Made by a program: the position numbers and the translations under genes. Under the pieces are notes generated by a model. The model was not told the DNA's origin, ran no database searches, and saw only the letters and a program-made list of their open reading frames with translations. From contig NZ_FOPP01000001.1 of NCBI RefSeq assembly GCF_900113525.1, positions 1 to 64,000 of the forward strand: a stretch of 64,000 nucleotides of DNA. The letters are read 5' to 3'. Positions 16,574 to 24,929 of this stretch are shown here, one piece after another. Within the stretch, counting starts at the first letter, position 1. Every line of letters begins with the position of its first letter. The DNA comes from Pedobacter insulae. Lineage in GTDB: Bacteria > Bacteroidota > Bacteroidia > Sphingobacteriales > Sphingobacteriaceae.

Positions 16574-17584
16574 ATGGACAATAAAAAAATTAAAGCAGGA
16601 ATTGTAGGTGGTGCAGGATATACTGGAGGAGAAATGCTCCGTATTTTATTAAACCACCCAAATGTTGACATCGCTTTCGTAAATAGTACCAGTAATGCTG
16701 GAAATTTAATTGCTGATGTACATACAGATTTGATTGGCGATACTGACCTCAAATTTACGGGCGATTTGCCTCAAGATATCGATGTATTATTTTTGTGTGT
16801 TGGACATGGTGATGCAAAGAAATTTTTAATAGCCAATCCAATAGCTGATCATATCAAAATCATTGATTTATCGCAAGACTTCAGGCTCTCAGCAAATGCT
16901 AGCTTTTCGACACCAAACTCTGAGTTGAAGGTTAAAGACTTTATTTATGGCCTTCCAGAGTTAAACCGTGAAGCCATTCAGTCGGCCAACAATATTGCTA
17001 ACCCTGGCTGTTTTGCCACCTGTATTCAATTAGCACTGCTACCATTAGCTTCAAAAGGCTTAATTAATAACGAGGTTCATATCAACGCAACCACAGGTTC
17101 AACTGGTGCTGGACAGAGTTTGTCAAATACCTCTCACTTTAGTTGGAGAAATAATAACCTGTCTATTTATAAAGCATTCGAACATCAACATTTGAATGAA
17201 ATTGGCGAAAGCTTAGTGCAGTTGGATCCTGATTTTAATAAGACATTGAATTTTATACCTCAAAGAGGTGATTTTACACGAGGTATTTTGGCGGCAATGT
17301 ACTTGGAAAGCGAGCTAACTTTAGCTGAGGCAAAATCGATATATGAAAACTATTATGAAGGCCATCCTTTTACACATGTGAGCCAAAAGAATATCGATTT
17401 AAAGCAGATCGTTAACACCAATAAAGCATTAATCCACCTAGAGAAACATGGAAATAAGCTTTTTATCATTAGTATCATAGATAACCTATTAAAAGGTGCA
17501 AGTGGACAAGCGGTTCAAAATATGAATTTAATGTTTGGACTGGAGGAAACAGCGGGATTGAAGTTAAAAGCAACCTATTTTTAG
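16574..17584 (+). CDS. argC: N-acyl-gamma-glutamyl-phosphate reductase
   Basis: A 336-residue NADP-dependent reductase that converts N-acyl-gamma-glutamyl phosphate to the semialdehyde, the third step of arginine synthesis. The N-terminal Rossmann motif is GIVGGAGYTGGEMLRIL. The catalytic Cys lies in the family signature NIANPGCFATCIQ, and FIPQRGDFTRGI contains the conserved basic residues of the substrate domain. It starts directly after the 7-bp repeat spacer. Whether the natural acyl group is acetyl or succinyl is an open point for the entire operon; see argF'. Confidence 0.95.
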   Translation: MDNKKIKAGIVGGAGYTGGEMLRILLNHPNVDIAFVNSTSNAGNLIADVHTDLIGDTDLKFTGDLPQDIDVLFLCVGHGDAKKFLIANPIADHIKIIDLSQDFRLSANASFSTPNSELKVKDFIYGLPELNREAIQSANNIANPGCFATCIQLALLPLASKGLINNEVHINATTGSTGAGQSLSNTSHFSWRNNNLSIYKAFEHQHLNEIGESLVQLDPDFNKTLNFIPQRGDFTRGILAAMYLESELTLAEAKSIYENYYEGHPFTHVSQKNIDLKQIVNTNKALIHLEKHGNKLFIISIIDNLLKGASGQAVQNMNLMFGLEETAGLKLKATYF

Positions 17585-17708
17585 ATGGAAAATTTAGTAT
17601 TAACAAAGCAACTTCGGCGGCGCACTTATTAAAACGAAATCATCGCAATGTTAATTGTATTTATTAAATTTTAGCGACTTAGTTCGCTCAACCCTCAACC
17701 TAAAAAAA

Positions 17709-18842
17709 ATGAACTTATTCGACGTATACCCATTAAACGATATAGAAATAACTAAAGCAACCGGCCTTCATGTTTGGGATGCAAATGATCAACAATATTT
17801 AGATTTATATGGCGGTCATGCCGTAATCTCTATAGGTCACACTCATCCTCATTACGTAAAACGCCTCACTGATCAACTAAATAAAGTTGGTTTTTATTCA
17901 AACTCTGTTAAAATTCCATTGCAAGTTCAGCTAGCAGAAAAATTAGGGCAAGTTTCTGGTAAAATAGACTTCCAGTTATTTTTGTGTAATTCTGGTGCAG
18001 AGGCAAATGAGAATGCCTTAAAACTAGCTTCGTTTTACAACGGAAGAAAAAAAGTTATTGCCTTTAAAGGCGCATTTCACGGTCGTACTTCCTTAGCGGT
18101 TGCAGTTACTGATAACCCAAAGATTGTAGCACCGGTAAATGAAAATGAGAACATCATCTTTTTACCTCACAACAACGAAGTTGCTTTAGAAGAGACATTT
18201 AAGGCTCAGGGCGATGAAATAGCGGCAGTAATTATTGAAGGAATCCAAGGAGTGGGAGGCATTAAAGAGGCTTCGAAAAGCTTTCTGCAAAAAATCCGTT
18301 CACTTTGTGATGAATATAATGCTGTGTACATTGCAGATAGCGTACAATGCGGCTATGGTCGTACCGGCTTGTTTTATTCGCACGATTATGCCGGTGTAGA
18401 GGCCGATGTGTACACCATGGCAAAAGGCATGGGAAATGGTTTTCCGGTAGCGGGTATCGCTATTGCTCCCAAATTTAAGGCTTGGCATGGGGAATTAGGC
18501 ACCACTTTTGGCGGTAATCACTTAGCTTGTGCAGCAGCGTTGGCTGTTTTGGAAATCATGGATCAAGATAACCTCATGAAAAATGCGGAGAAAGTTGGCA
18601 ACTACTTAGTTGAAGAACTCAAGAAGTTTGAACAGGTAAAAGAGGTGCGCGGACGTGGTTTGATGATTGGCATCGAATTGCCTGAGGAATTAGCACATGT
18701 AAAAAAAGAATTGCTATTCACCCATCATATTTTTACCGGCGAAGCAAAACCAAATGTGATCCGTTTACTGCCTGCTTTAAACATAACCAAGGCACAGGCC
18801 GATGAATTTTTAAGTGCTTTTGAGAAAACTTTGAATAAATAG
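17709..18842 (+). CDS. argD: Acylornithine aminotransferase
   Basis: 377 residues from the ATG at 17709. An upstream in-frame ATG at 17655 is unlikely because the family begins at MNLFDVYPLNDIEITKATG and the added residues are not conserved-looking. A class III PLP-dependent aminotransferase that interconverts N-acylornithine and N-acylglutamate semialdehyde. The PLP Lys is in YTMAKGMGNGFPVAGI, the cofactor Asp in AVYIADSVQCGYGRTG (in place of the more usual DEVQ), and phosphate contacts in NSGAEANENALKLA. It lies between argC and argF' and is translated in the same direction. Confidence 0.94.
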   Translation: MNLFDVYPLNDIEITKATGLHVWDANDQQYLDLYGGHAVISIGHTHPHYVKRLTDQLNKVGFYSNSVKIPLQVQLAEKLGQVSGKIDFQLFLCNSGAEANENALKLASFYNGRKKVIAFKGAFHGRTSLAVAVTDNPKIVAPVNENENIIFLPHNNEVALEETFKAQGDEIAAVIIEGIQGVGGIKEASKSFLQKIRSLCDEYNAVYIADSVQCGYGRTGLFYSHDYAGVEADVYTMAKGMGNGFPVAGIAIAPKFKAWHGELGTTFGGNHLACAAALAVLEIMDQDNLMKNAEKVGNYLVEELKKFEQVKEVRGRGLMIGIELPEELAHVKKELLFTHHIFTGEAKPNVIRLLPALNITKAQADEFLSAFEKTLNK

Positions 18843-18867
18843 GAGCTTTTATATTAAAACATACCGT

Positions 18868-19845
18868 ATGAAACTTTTCACTTCAGTACACGATGTTCCG
18901 AGCATCAAACAGTTTGTAAACGATGCGCTTGCATTAAAAGCAAATCCTTATGCGCACCAAGGTTTAGGTAAAAATAAAACCTTAGGCTTAGTTTTCATGA
19001 ATCCAAGCCTGCGTACCCGCTTAAGCACTCAAAAAGCGGCCTTAAACTTGGGTATGAATGTAATGGTAATGAACCTCGATAAAGAGGGATGGGCTTTAGA
19101 AACTCAGGATGGTGTAGTAATGAATGGTTCAACAGTTGAGCATATTCGTGAAGCAGCAGCAGTAATGGGCCAGTATTGTGATATTTTAGGCCTTCGTTCT
19201 TTTCCAAAATTGAACAATAGAGAGGAAGATTATAATGAAGATTTTTTCACTAAATTCGTAAAATATTGTGCCATTCCGGTGGTAAGTTTAGAAAGCGCTA
19301 CGCGTCATCCTTTGCAAAGTTTTGCAGATATCATCACTATTCATGAAACATGGGATTCGTTAAAAGTAGGCGCTAACGTAAAGCCGAAAGTTGTTTTGGC
19401 CTGGGCGCCACATGTAAAGGCTTTGCCACAAGCGGTACCCAATTCATTCGCAGAATGGATGTGTAAGGCGCAGGCAGAAGGAATGATAGATTTTACGGTA
19501 GCACAGCCGGAAGGATATGAACTCTCTGAAAACTTTACTCCAGGGGCCGAAATAACATATAATTTGGAAGAAGCTTTAGCTGGCGCTGATTACGTTTATG
19601 TAAAAAACTGGAGTAGCTATAAGGAGTATGGGAAGGTATTAACCTATCCAGATGGTTGGATGATGAACAATGAAAAGCTGAAAATAACTAACAATGCCAA
19701 AGTTATGCATTGCCTTCCGGTTCGCCGTGATTTAGAGCTGTCGTCTGAGATATTAGATGGCCCTAATTCTTTGGTAATCCATGAAGCAGGCAATCGCTTA
19801 TGGTCTGCCCAGGCGGTATTGAAAGCGATGTTGGAAGAATTATAG
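18868..19845 (+). CDS. argF': N-acylornithine carbamoyltransferase (argF'), succinyl type by residue 90
   Basis: A 325-residue transcarbamylase. The carbamoyl-phosphate motif is SLRTRLS (residues 47-53) in place of the STRTR of ordinary ArgF, and the family-specific HPLQSFADI and HCLPVRRD follow. These features place it with the N-acetyl/N-succinylornithine carbamoyltransferases of Bacteroidota and Xanthomonas, which act before deacylation. The residue that separates the two (Glu92 in the Xanthomonas acetyl enzyme, Pro90 in the Bacteroides fragilis succinyl enzyme) is Val90 here, in NGSTVEHI. Val at this site favours N-succinylornithine. There is no ordinary argF in the window. It is followed by a long hairpin repeat and then argB. 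Confidence 0.93.
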   Translation: MKLFTSVHDVPSIKQFVNDALALKANPYAHQGLGKNKTLGLVFMNPSLRTRLSTQKAALNLGMNVMVMNLDKEGWALETQDGVVMNGSTVEHIREAAAVMGQYCDILGLRSFPKLNNREEDYNEDFFTKFVKYCAIPVVSLESATRHPLQSFADIITIHETWDSLKVGANVKPKVVLAWAPHVKALPQAVPNSFAEWMCKAQAEGMIDFTVAQPEGYELSENFTPGAEITYNLEEALAGADYVYVKNWSSYKEYGKVLTYPDGWMMNNEKLKITNNAKVMHCLPVRRDLELSSEILDGPNSLVIHEAGNRLWSAQAVLKAMLEEL

Positions 19846-19853
19846 AACTCATA

Positions 19854-19931
19854 CGTCATTGCGAGCGTAGCGAAGCAATCTTAACCCTATGGTTTTCGCT
19901 TTAAGTTTGCTTCGCTGCGCTCGCAATGACG
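19854..19931. repeat. Dispersed hairpin repeat inside the arginine operon (CGTAGC type)
   Basis: Arms of 25 bases at 19854-19878 and 19907-19931 pair with one G:T mismatch across a 28-base loop. The arm centre reads GAGCGTAGCGAAG, different from the copies at 6065 and 29155 but changed in both arms. The right arm ends 15 bases before the argB start and contains a false ATG at 19926. Confidence 0.88.
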
Positions 19932-19946
19932 AAAATAACAAAAGAA

Positions 19947-20735
19947 ATGAAACCACTTACCATTATCAAAATCGGCGGGAATGTAATCGACAATTCCGAA
20001 AATCTACATCAGTTTTTGTTAGATTTTACGGCTTTGCCGGGTGATAAGATTTTGGTACATGGTGGCGGGAAAATTGCGACAGAGCTCGGAAAATCTCTCG
20101 GAATAGAAGCAAAAATGGTTGATGGCAGACGTATTACTGATATCGAAACCCTGAGAGTAGTAACCATGGTTTACGCTGGCCTGATCAATAAAAATATGGT
20201 TGCCCAATTACAGGCGAAGGGCTGTAATGCGATAGGCCTGAGTGGTGCTGATGGAAATGTGATCAAAGCCCGTAAACGAGCTGTTAAGACAATAGATTAT
20301 GGCTATGTGGGTGATCTGGATGAAAATTCAGTCAACACCACAACTTTATCCAGTTTGCTTGATGGCGGTTTGACGCCTGTGCTATGTGCTATTACGCATG
20401 ATGGTGACACTCAGTTATTGAATACAAATGCAGATACGATTGCATCAGCTGTTGCCGTTGCCATGGCCGCCCACTACGAGACTATCTTGGTTTATTGTTT
20501 CGAAAAGAAGGGCGTGCTAAAAGATGTTGATATTGAAGATTCGGTAGTAAGAGAGATCAAAGCAGATGACTTCGAAAGTCTGCAAGCCGAGGGCATTGTA
20601 GCGGGAGGAATGATTCCCAAATTACACAACGCTTTTGAGGCAATTAAAAAAGGGGTTTCCGCGGTTTACATCGGAAAGGCCGACGAGCTCCCCATGTTGG
20701 GTGTCAGAGAATTTGGTACTAAATTGCTCGCTTAG
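19947..20735 (+). CDS. argB: N-acylglutamate kinase
   Basis: 262 residues from the ATG at 19947. The first in-frame ATG (19926) lies inside the hairpin repeat and adds only MTKITKE, so 19947 is preferred. An amino-acid kinase that phosphorylates N-acylglutamate. Family motifs are KIGGNVIDN at the N-terminus (phosphate loop), LVHGGGKIATELG with the substrate Gly-Gly-Gly-Lys, and LNTNADTIASAVAVAM for nucleotide binding. There is no long N-terminal extension of the kind found in arginine-inhibited hexameric forms, so simple feedback inhibition by arginine is not indicated by sequence. Confidence 0.94.
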   Translation: MKPLTIIKIGGNVIDNSENLHQFLLDFTALPGDKILVHGGGKIATELGKSLGIEAKMVDGRRITDIETLRVVTMVYAGLINKNMVAQLQAKGCNAIGLSGADGNVIKARKRAVKTIDYGYVGDLDENSVNTTTLSSLLDGGLTPVLCAITHDGDTQLLNTNADTIASAVAVAMAAHYETILVYCFEKKGVLKDVDIEDSVVREIKADDFESLQAEGIVAGGMIPKLHNAFEAIKKGVSAVYIGKADELPMLGVREFGTKLLA

Positions 20736-20784
20736 CAGCTAGGTGAGCAATAGGATAAATTAATCTCACTTTAACAAAAAAATC

Positions 20785-21594
20785 ATGTCGAATAAAATAA
20801 CCATCATAGGGTCTGGAAATATCGGCCTATCTTTAGCTAATGGATTAGTTAAAAAAGAATATAGTAAACCATCAGATATTACGCTTACCAGGCGTAATCT
20901 AAAATTAATGAGCGAGGAGGTAGCTGCGGGATTTAACGTTAGCGATAACAATATCGTCGCTATTTACGATGCAGCAATAGTGGTGTTAGCAGTTTTGCCT
21001 CAACAACTCAAAAAAGTATTGGAAGAAATAGCTTCCTCCATTGAGCCAGAAAAACAATTGATAATATCGGTCGTTTCTGGTGTTACTTGCGCCGATATAC
21101 GCAAAGAGTTAGGGAATAATGTGCAGGTAATTAGAGCAATGCCAAACACCGCAATCGCTATTGGTCAAAGCATGACCTGTATTGCAAGTGATAATGCAAA
21201 CGAAGAAAATATGAAAGAAGTAACCGCACTGTTTGAAACAGTAGGCGCCGTTGTTACTATCAATGAGGACTTAATGACTTCAGCAACCGCTCTTTGTGCC
21301 TGCGGTATCGCTTTCTTTTTGAGAAGCATTAGGGCAGCTTCACAAGGCGGAGTGGAAATAGGTTTCCATGCCCATGATGCTTTAAAGATGGCTGTGCAAA
21401 CTGCAAAAGGCGCTGCAGATCTGTTGTTGATAAGCCAAAGTCACCCCGAAGGAGAGATTGATAAGGTAACTTCTCCGAAAGGCTGTACAATTGCTGGTTT
21501 GAATGAAATGGAGCACAATGGCTTTAGCTCAGCATTTATCAAAGGAATTAAATTATCTGCGCTTAAAGCAGGTGGATTATACAAAGAAGGTTAA
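20785..21594 (+). CDS. proC: Pyrroline-5-carboxylate reductase
   Basis: A 269-residue NAD(P)H-dependent reductase that makes proline from pyrroline-5-carboxylate. The N-terminal dinucleotide motif is TIIGSGNIGLSLANGL, the central PxxPVxVxxG-like part is VIRAMPNTAIAIGQSMT, and the C-terminal helical dimerisation domain contains SPKGCTIAGLNEMEHNGF. It follows argB by 49 bases and precedes argE by 10. Its place in an arginine operon is typical for Bacteroidota and may route ornithine-derived pyrroline-5-carboxylate to proline. All catalytic regions are present. Confidence 0.94.
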   Translation: MSNKITIIGSGNIGLSLANGLVKKEYSKPSDITLTRRNLKLMSEEVAAGFNVSDNNIVAIYDAAIVVLAVLPQQLKKVLEEIASSIEPEKQLIISVVSGVTCADIRKELGNNVQVIRAMPNTAIAIGQSMTCIASDNANEENMKEVTALFETVGAVVTINEDLMTSATALCACGIAFFLRSIRAASQGGVEIGFHAHDALKMAVQTAKGAADLLLISQSHPEGEIDKVTSPKGCTIAGLNEMEHNGFSSAFIKGIKLSALKAGGLYKEG

Positions 21595-21604
21595 TGCCAG
21601 TGTT

Positions 21605-22672
21605 ATGATCGAAAAATTAATCCAAGAAAGTACTGATCTTCTTAGAGAACTCATCAGAACACCTTCCTTTAGTAAAGAAGAGCAAGTAACCGGAAATAAA
21701 ATTGAGCTTTTTCTGCAACAACATGGCGTTAAAACTAACCGGAAACTCAATAATATTTGGGCCTACAATAAATTTTATGATCCATCAAAACCAACGGTAT
21801 TATTAAACTCACATCATGATACGGTAAAGCCTAATTCAGGTTATACACGCAACCCGTTTTCACCAGATATTGTAGAGGATAAGTTGTTTGGTTTGGGAAG
21901 CAATGATGCCGGTGGCTGTTTAGTTTCGCTCATCGCTACATTCTTATACTTCTATCCCCAAGAAAATTTAAGCTATAATTTTTGCCTTGCAGCAACTGCC
22001 GAAGAAGAGATTTCTGGAAATGATGGCTTAGAATTGGTTATCCCAGATTTGGGCGAATTGAAATTTGCTATCGTCGGAGAACCTACAGAAATGCATTTAG
22101 CAATTGCCGAAAAAGGGCTGTTGGTTATTGATTGCGTAGCTCACGGGAAAGCAGGCCATGCTGCAAGAGAAGAAGGTGACAACGCCATTTACAAAGCTTT
22201 AAAAGATATTGAATGGTTTAGAACTTTCCAGTTTCCAAAAGTTTCGGAAGTATTCGGTCCGGTAAAGATGAGCGTTACCATTATCAATGCTGGTTCTCAG
22301 CATAATGTGGTTCCAGCAGCCTGTAATTTTACTGTTGATGTTCGGGTTACCGATTCTTATACCAATGAAGAAGTGGTAGACATGATCAGACAAAATGTAA
22401 GCTGTGATGTTAACCCAAGATCTGTTCGCTTAAAGCCCTCTAAAATTGATAAGAATCATCCAATTGTTCAATCTGGAATTGCCTTAGGCAAAAACACCTA
22501 TGGTTCACCTACCACGTCTGATCAAGCACTGTTATCCATTCCCTCCTTAAAATGTGGTCCGGGCTTCTCGGGCAGGTCTCATATGGCAGATGAATTTCTA
22601 TATGTTGCAGAAATTAGACAAGGCATTGAAGGTTATATTGCTATGCTAAAACCGGTTGTTAACGGCAAATAG
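21605..22672 (+). CDS. argE: N-acylornithine/acylcitrulline deacylase, M20 family
   Basis: 355 residues from the ATG at 21605; the open frame reaches back into proC, but the family begins at MIEKLIQESTDLLREL. A di-zinc hydrolase of the M20/ArgE/DapE fold. Metal ligands are His in LLNSHHDTVKPN, Asp in GLGSNDAGGCL, Glu-Glu in ATAEEEISGNDG, Glu in VGEPTEM and a His near the C-terminus in GRSHMADEF. Because the carbamoyltransferase works on an acylated substrate, the enzyme is expected to deacylate N-acylcitrulline, not ornithine. It ends the plus-strand operon and converges on the GyrI-like gene with only 4 bases between stops. Confidence 0.93.
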   Translation: MIEKLIQESTDLLRELIRTPSFSKEEQVTGNKIELFLQQHGVKTNRKLNNIWAYNKFYDPSKPTVLLNSHHDTVKPNSGYTRNPFSPDIVEDKLFGLGSNDAGGCLVSLIATFLYFYPQENLSYNFCLAATAEEEISGNDGLELVIPDLGELKFAIVGEPTEMHLAIAEKGLLVIDCVAHGKAGHAAREEGDNAIYKALKDIEWFRTFQFPKVSEVFGPVKMSVTIINAGSQHNVVPAACNFTVDVRVTDSYTNEEVVDMIRQNVSCDVNPRSVRLKPSKIDKNHPIVQSGIALGKNTYGSPTTSDQALLSIPSLKCGPGFSGRSHMADEFLYVAEIRQGIEGYIAMLKPVVNGK

Positions 22673-22676
22673 AAAA

Positions 22677-23132
22677 TTAACTCAGGGCAATAAAAATATC
22701 AACCTCTGCATTCTCACTATTTTGCGCTTTTTCACCATACACTTCAAAGTCGGTGGTAAAAGCCCTAGATAAGGGTGCGTCCCAGATCTTTAACCATTCA
22801 TTGTAAACTACACCGCTAGCCAAGTTACCTTTTGCAATAAATTTGGTATAGTCAGCTTCCTCCACTGTTTTACCTATCAAGTTTTTGGGGATGTCGTGTA
22901 AGTTTGCTACACTGCAACCTAATAGCGTTGTGTATGGCTTGATATGATCTTTTTCATAATCTGTATACAAGCAATAAATAGCTGAACTTACTTTGTTTGG
23001 AATCTGGTCCAGGATGTTTTCTTTCATAAAAGTTTCCCAAAGTTTTGGGATGTCGATGCTAGATTGACCGTTTTCATTGGTAGTTCTTATCGCAAGGCCG
23101 ACTACATAAAATTCTTTAAGTTTAGTGTTCAT
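22677..23132 (-). CDS. GyrI-like small-molecule-binding domain protein
   Basis: A 151-residue protein of the GyrI-like/AraC effector-binding fold (also seen in integron cassette Cass2 proteins). Visible features are the start KEFYVVGLAIRTTNENG, the central IPKLWETFMKE, and the second repeat with TTLLGCSVANLHDIPKN and YTKFIAKGNLASGVVYNEWLKIW. Stand-alone members bind small hydrophobic or cationic ligands. It has no DNA-binding domain of its own. It lies 58 bases downstream of a YafY/WYL regulator in the same direction, and the two may form a regulator-plus-ligand-binding pair. The function is not more precisely known. Confidence 0.8.
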   Translation of the reverse strand: MNTKLKEFYVVGLAIRTTNENGQSSIDIPKLWETFMKENILDQIPNKVSSAIYCLYTDYEKDHIKPYTTLLGCSVANLHDIPKNLIGKTVEEADYTKFIAKGNLASGVVYNEWLKIWDAPLSRAFTTDFEVYGEKAQNSENAEVDIFIALS

Positions 23133-23190
23133 ATGCTAAGGGATTTAATTAATTATGCCCAAAGATAGAAGCCCTTGTGACAAGGGTATG

Positions 23191-23907
23191 TCAGGGGTTG
23201 GCAAAACTTTTTGCTCGGCAAATCTCAAAGTATTCTGGTAAGGTCATTTTGTGAGGCACAAATGTTTCGTCCAAAATTTCTAGACTTTCAATTCTATCTA
23301 ACCGAAAGGTTCTGTGCTCTTTGCGCAGACGACAAATTGCTATTAAAAGCCAGTTTTCTTGGGTATTATATAGGGCAAAGGGCTCAATTATTCTTTGTGT
23401 TGTTTCATTGGTGTCAAGCGAATTATAGGTTAGCTTAACTAGCTTATAGCTGGTTAGCGCTAGTTGTAAAGCAGATAGGTAGTTGCTAGTTTGCGTAGTT
23501 TCCAAGAGTGGCCTAAATTCCATTCTAGCAGCTAGCATGTTAGCTTTTTCCTGCGTGCTTTTTCGTAATACTGATTTAATCTTTGAAATGGCGCCTACAT
23601 ATTCTCTTACAAAAGACGCGTCCTTATTTTTGATAACCAGTTGCTCTGCTGTAACTAATGCATTAGCTTCACTTTCGGTAAAAGATATTGGAGGCATTCT
23701 ATAGCCGTCTAACAACGAATAGCCTTTCCCCTCGTCCGTGAAAATGGGGATACCGCCTTGTTCCAAAGCTCTGATGTCTCTGTAAATTGTTCGTATACTA
23801 ACGTTATGTTTCTTTGCTAATTCAGCGGCAGTAATTAACTTCTTTGTTTGCAATTGCGTTAAAATAGCCGTTAATCTCGAAAGTCTTTTAGTATCGTTGT
23901 GCTCCAT
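23191..23907 (-). CDS. YafY-type transcriptional regulator with WYL domain
   Basis: A 238-residue DNA-binding protein. Residues 5-60 form a winged helix of the HTH_11 type (LTAILTQLQTKKLITAAELAKKHNVSIRTIYRDIRAL). A linker follows (GKGYSLLDGYRMPPISFTESEANAL), and a WYL domain covers roughly residues 130-225, although the Trp-Tyr-Leu triplet itself reads RIIEPFALYNTQENWLLIAICR. WYL regulators sense small ligands or nucleic acids and often control neighbouring genes, here probably the GyrI-like gene. It starts 14 bases after the RES toxin stop, so read-through from the toxin-antitoxin pair is possible. Confidence 0.9.
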   Translation of the reverse strand: MEHNDTKRLSRLTAILTQLQTKKLITAAELAKKHNVSIRTIYRDIRALEQGGIPIFTDEGKGYSLLDGYRMPPISFTESEANALVTAEQLVIKNKDASFVREYVGAISKIKSVLRKSTQEKANMLAARMEFRPLLETTQTSNYLSALQLALTSYKLVKLTYNSLDTNETTQRIIEPFALYNTQENWLLIAICRLRKEHRTFRLDRIESLEILDETFVPHKMTLPEYFEICRAKSFANP

Positions 23908-23921
23908 AAGCTAAAATCTTA

Positions 23922-24365
23922 TTACAAAATCCTTTCATCCCAATGAAAATCTTCTTGGTACAATACCTTTACTTTTAAAGAGAACAAGGGGTGTTCTGTA
24001 TTAATAATATAATTATACTCCTGAGGAATTATTGCCGATGGCACTCTTAGAACTAACGTTTCTTTATCTTCATACCAATCTGATCCAATCTTTTGAAGCG
24101 CCGGATATGCGGCTAGTTTATTCCATTTTCCAGGCAAATCAGAAATGAGCACGTGTTTAATCTCTTCTTCAGCAATGTCAATCACTATAATTTGATAACT
24201 TGTTTTAGGCATAATGCCCGATCGATGTGCAACCATTTCTAAGGTTGCTAATGATCTGCTTTCGGCGGCATAGATTACGTATTGCCCTTTTCTATTCCAC
24301 CTATTTTCTATCCCAGAAGCTGATAAATTAGCGTGTACTGTTCTGCAAATTTTGAATATTTTCAT
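23922..24365 (-). CDS. RES domain toxin (NAD+ degrading)
   Basis: A 147-residue RES family protein, the toxin half of Xre/RES type II systems. Studied members cleave NAD+ by phosphorolysis or hydrolysis. Features seen are an N-terminal Arg-rich strand (FKICRTVHANLSASGIENRW), the conserved YAAESRSLATLE with its Tyr and Glu, and the C-terminal VPSAIIPQEYNYIIN with the Ser and Asn of the active site. Arg, Glu and Ser are all present, so the toxin looks intact. It starts 2 bases after the antitoxin stop, the normal arrangement. Confidence 0.9.
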   Translation of the reverse strand: MKIFKICRTVHANLSASGIENRWNRKGQYVIYAAESRSLATLEMVAHRSGIMPKTSYQIIVIDIAEEEIKHVLISDLPGKWNKLAAYPALQKIGSDWYEDKETLVLRVPSAIIPQEYNYIINTEHPLFSLKVKVLYQEDFHWDERIL

Positions 24366-24367
24366 TG

Positions 24368-24796
24368 CTAAACATTGTCTCCGTATTCAATAGCAGTTAA
24401 TCTATCGTCAATAAATTTGATGCCCATTATGGTGTCAAGGTAGTTTTTGGGCTCATTCCCATCAAAAAATACATTTTTCGTATTGAGCCATTGATCAAAA
24501 TTCTCTTTATGCTCGAATACACTTGTGCCATGTTCATAGAGAGATAAGATCAGTACGATGTGTTCTTTTAAATTATCTTTAAAAGTTGTTTCGGGCTTTC
24601 TGTAAGCTCTTAATGTTTTAACACTAATATTAAGCCAGTCTGAAATCACTTCATCACTAAAGGTGGTTAATTCTTTTAAATAGTTTAAATAGCTCCAATC
24701 AATGGTGTGATTACGGATATAAAAGAATATATCAGCGTAATTCCGAATGTTTGGAATGTTCTTTATTTTTTTTAATTGGACTGCTTGAGAAACCAT
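24368..24796 (-). CDS. Xre/MbcA/ParS-type antitoxin (DUF2384)
   Basis: About 142 residues from the ATG at 24796; a TTG six bases further upstream is also in frame but unnecessary. The N-terminal half has an Xre-like helix-turn-helix (SDEVISDWLNISVKTLRAYRK). The C-terminal half has the MbcA/ParS/Xre toxin-binding domain (HIVLILSLYEHGTSVFEHKENFDQWLNTKN, ending FIDDRLTAIEYGD). It neutralises the RES toxin encoded 2 bases downstream. A perfect 30-bp palindrome lies 24 bases upstream of the ATG and is a good candidate for autoregulation. A TATATTTG box at 24807-24800 ends only 3 bases before the ATG, which would make the transcript nearly leaderless if used. Confidence 0.88.
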   Translation of the reverse strand: MVSQAVQLKKIKNIPNIRNYADIFFYIRNHTIDWSYLNYLKELTTFSDEVISDWLNISVKTLRAYRKPETTFKDNLKEHIVLILSLYEHGTSVFEHKENFDQWLNTKNVFFDGNEPKNYLDTIMGIKFIDDRLTAIEYGDNV

Positions 24797-24820
24797 ACTC
24801 AAATATAGGAAAAATTACCG

Positions 24821-24850
24821 AACAAAACAGGTAATTTTACCTGTTTTGTT
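24821..24850. promoter_or_regulatory. Perfect 30-bp palindrome, candidate antitoxin operator
   Basis: AACAAAACAGGTAA, two central T, then its exact reverse complement. It lies upstream of the Xre-type antitoxin start, overlapping where the -33 element would be. It has no T-run of its own and is separate from the terminator just beyond it. Confidence 0.65.
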
Positions 24851-24858
24851 TTTTGAAC

Positions 24859-24890
24859 AAAAAAAAGCGAGTTTTTTAACTCGCTTTTTT
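24859..24890 (-). terminator. Intrinsic terminator after the S9 peptidase gene
   Basis: GCGAGTT (24867-24873), a four-T loop and AACTCGC (24878-24884), extended by A/T pairs on both sides. On the minus strand it ends in eight T. It lies 40 bases after the S9 peptidase stop and could also stop plus-strand transcription. Confidence 0.85.
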
Positions 24891-24929
24891 CCATCGCAAT
24901 GAGGTTGATAAGGAGTTTATTTACTTTTC

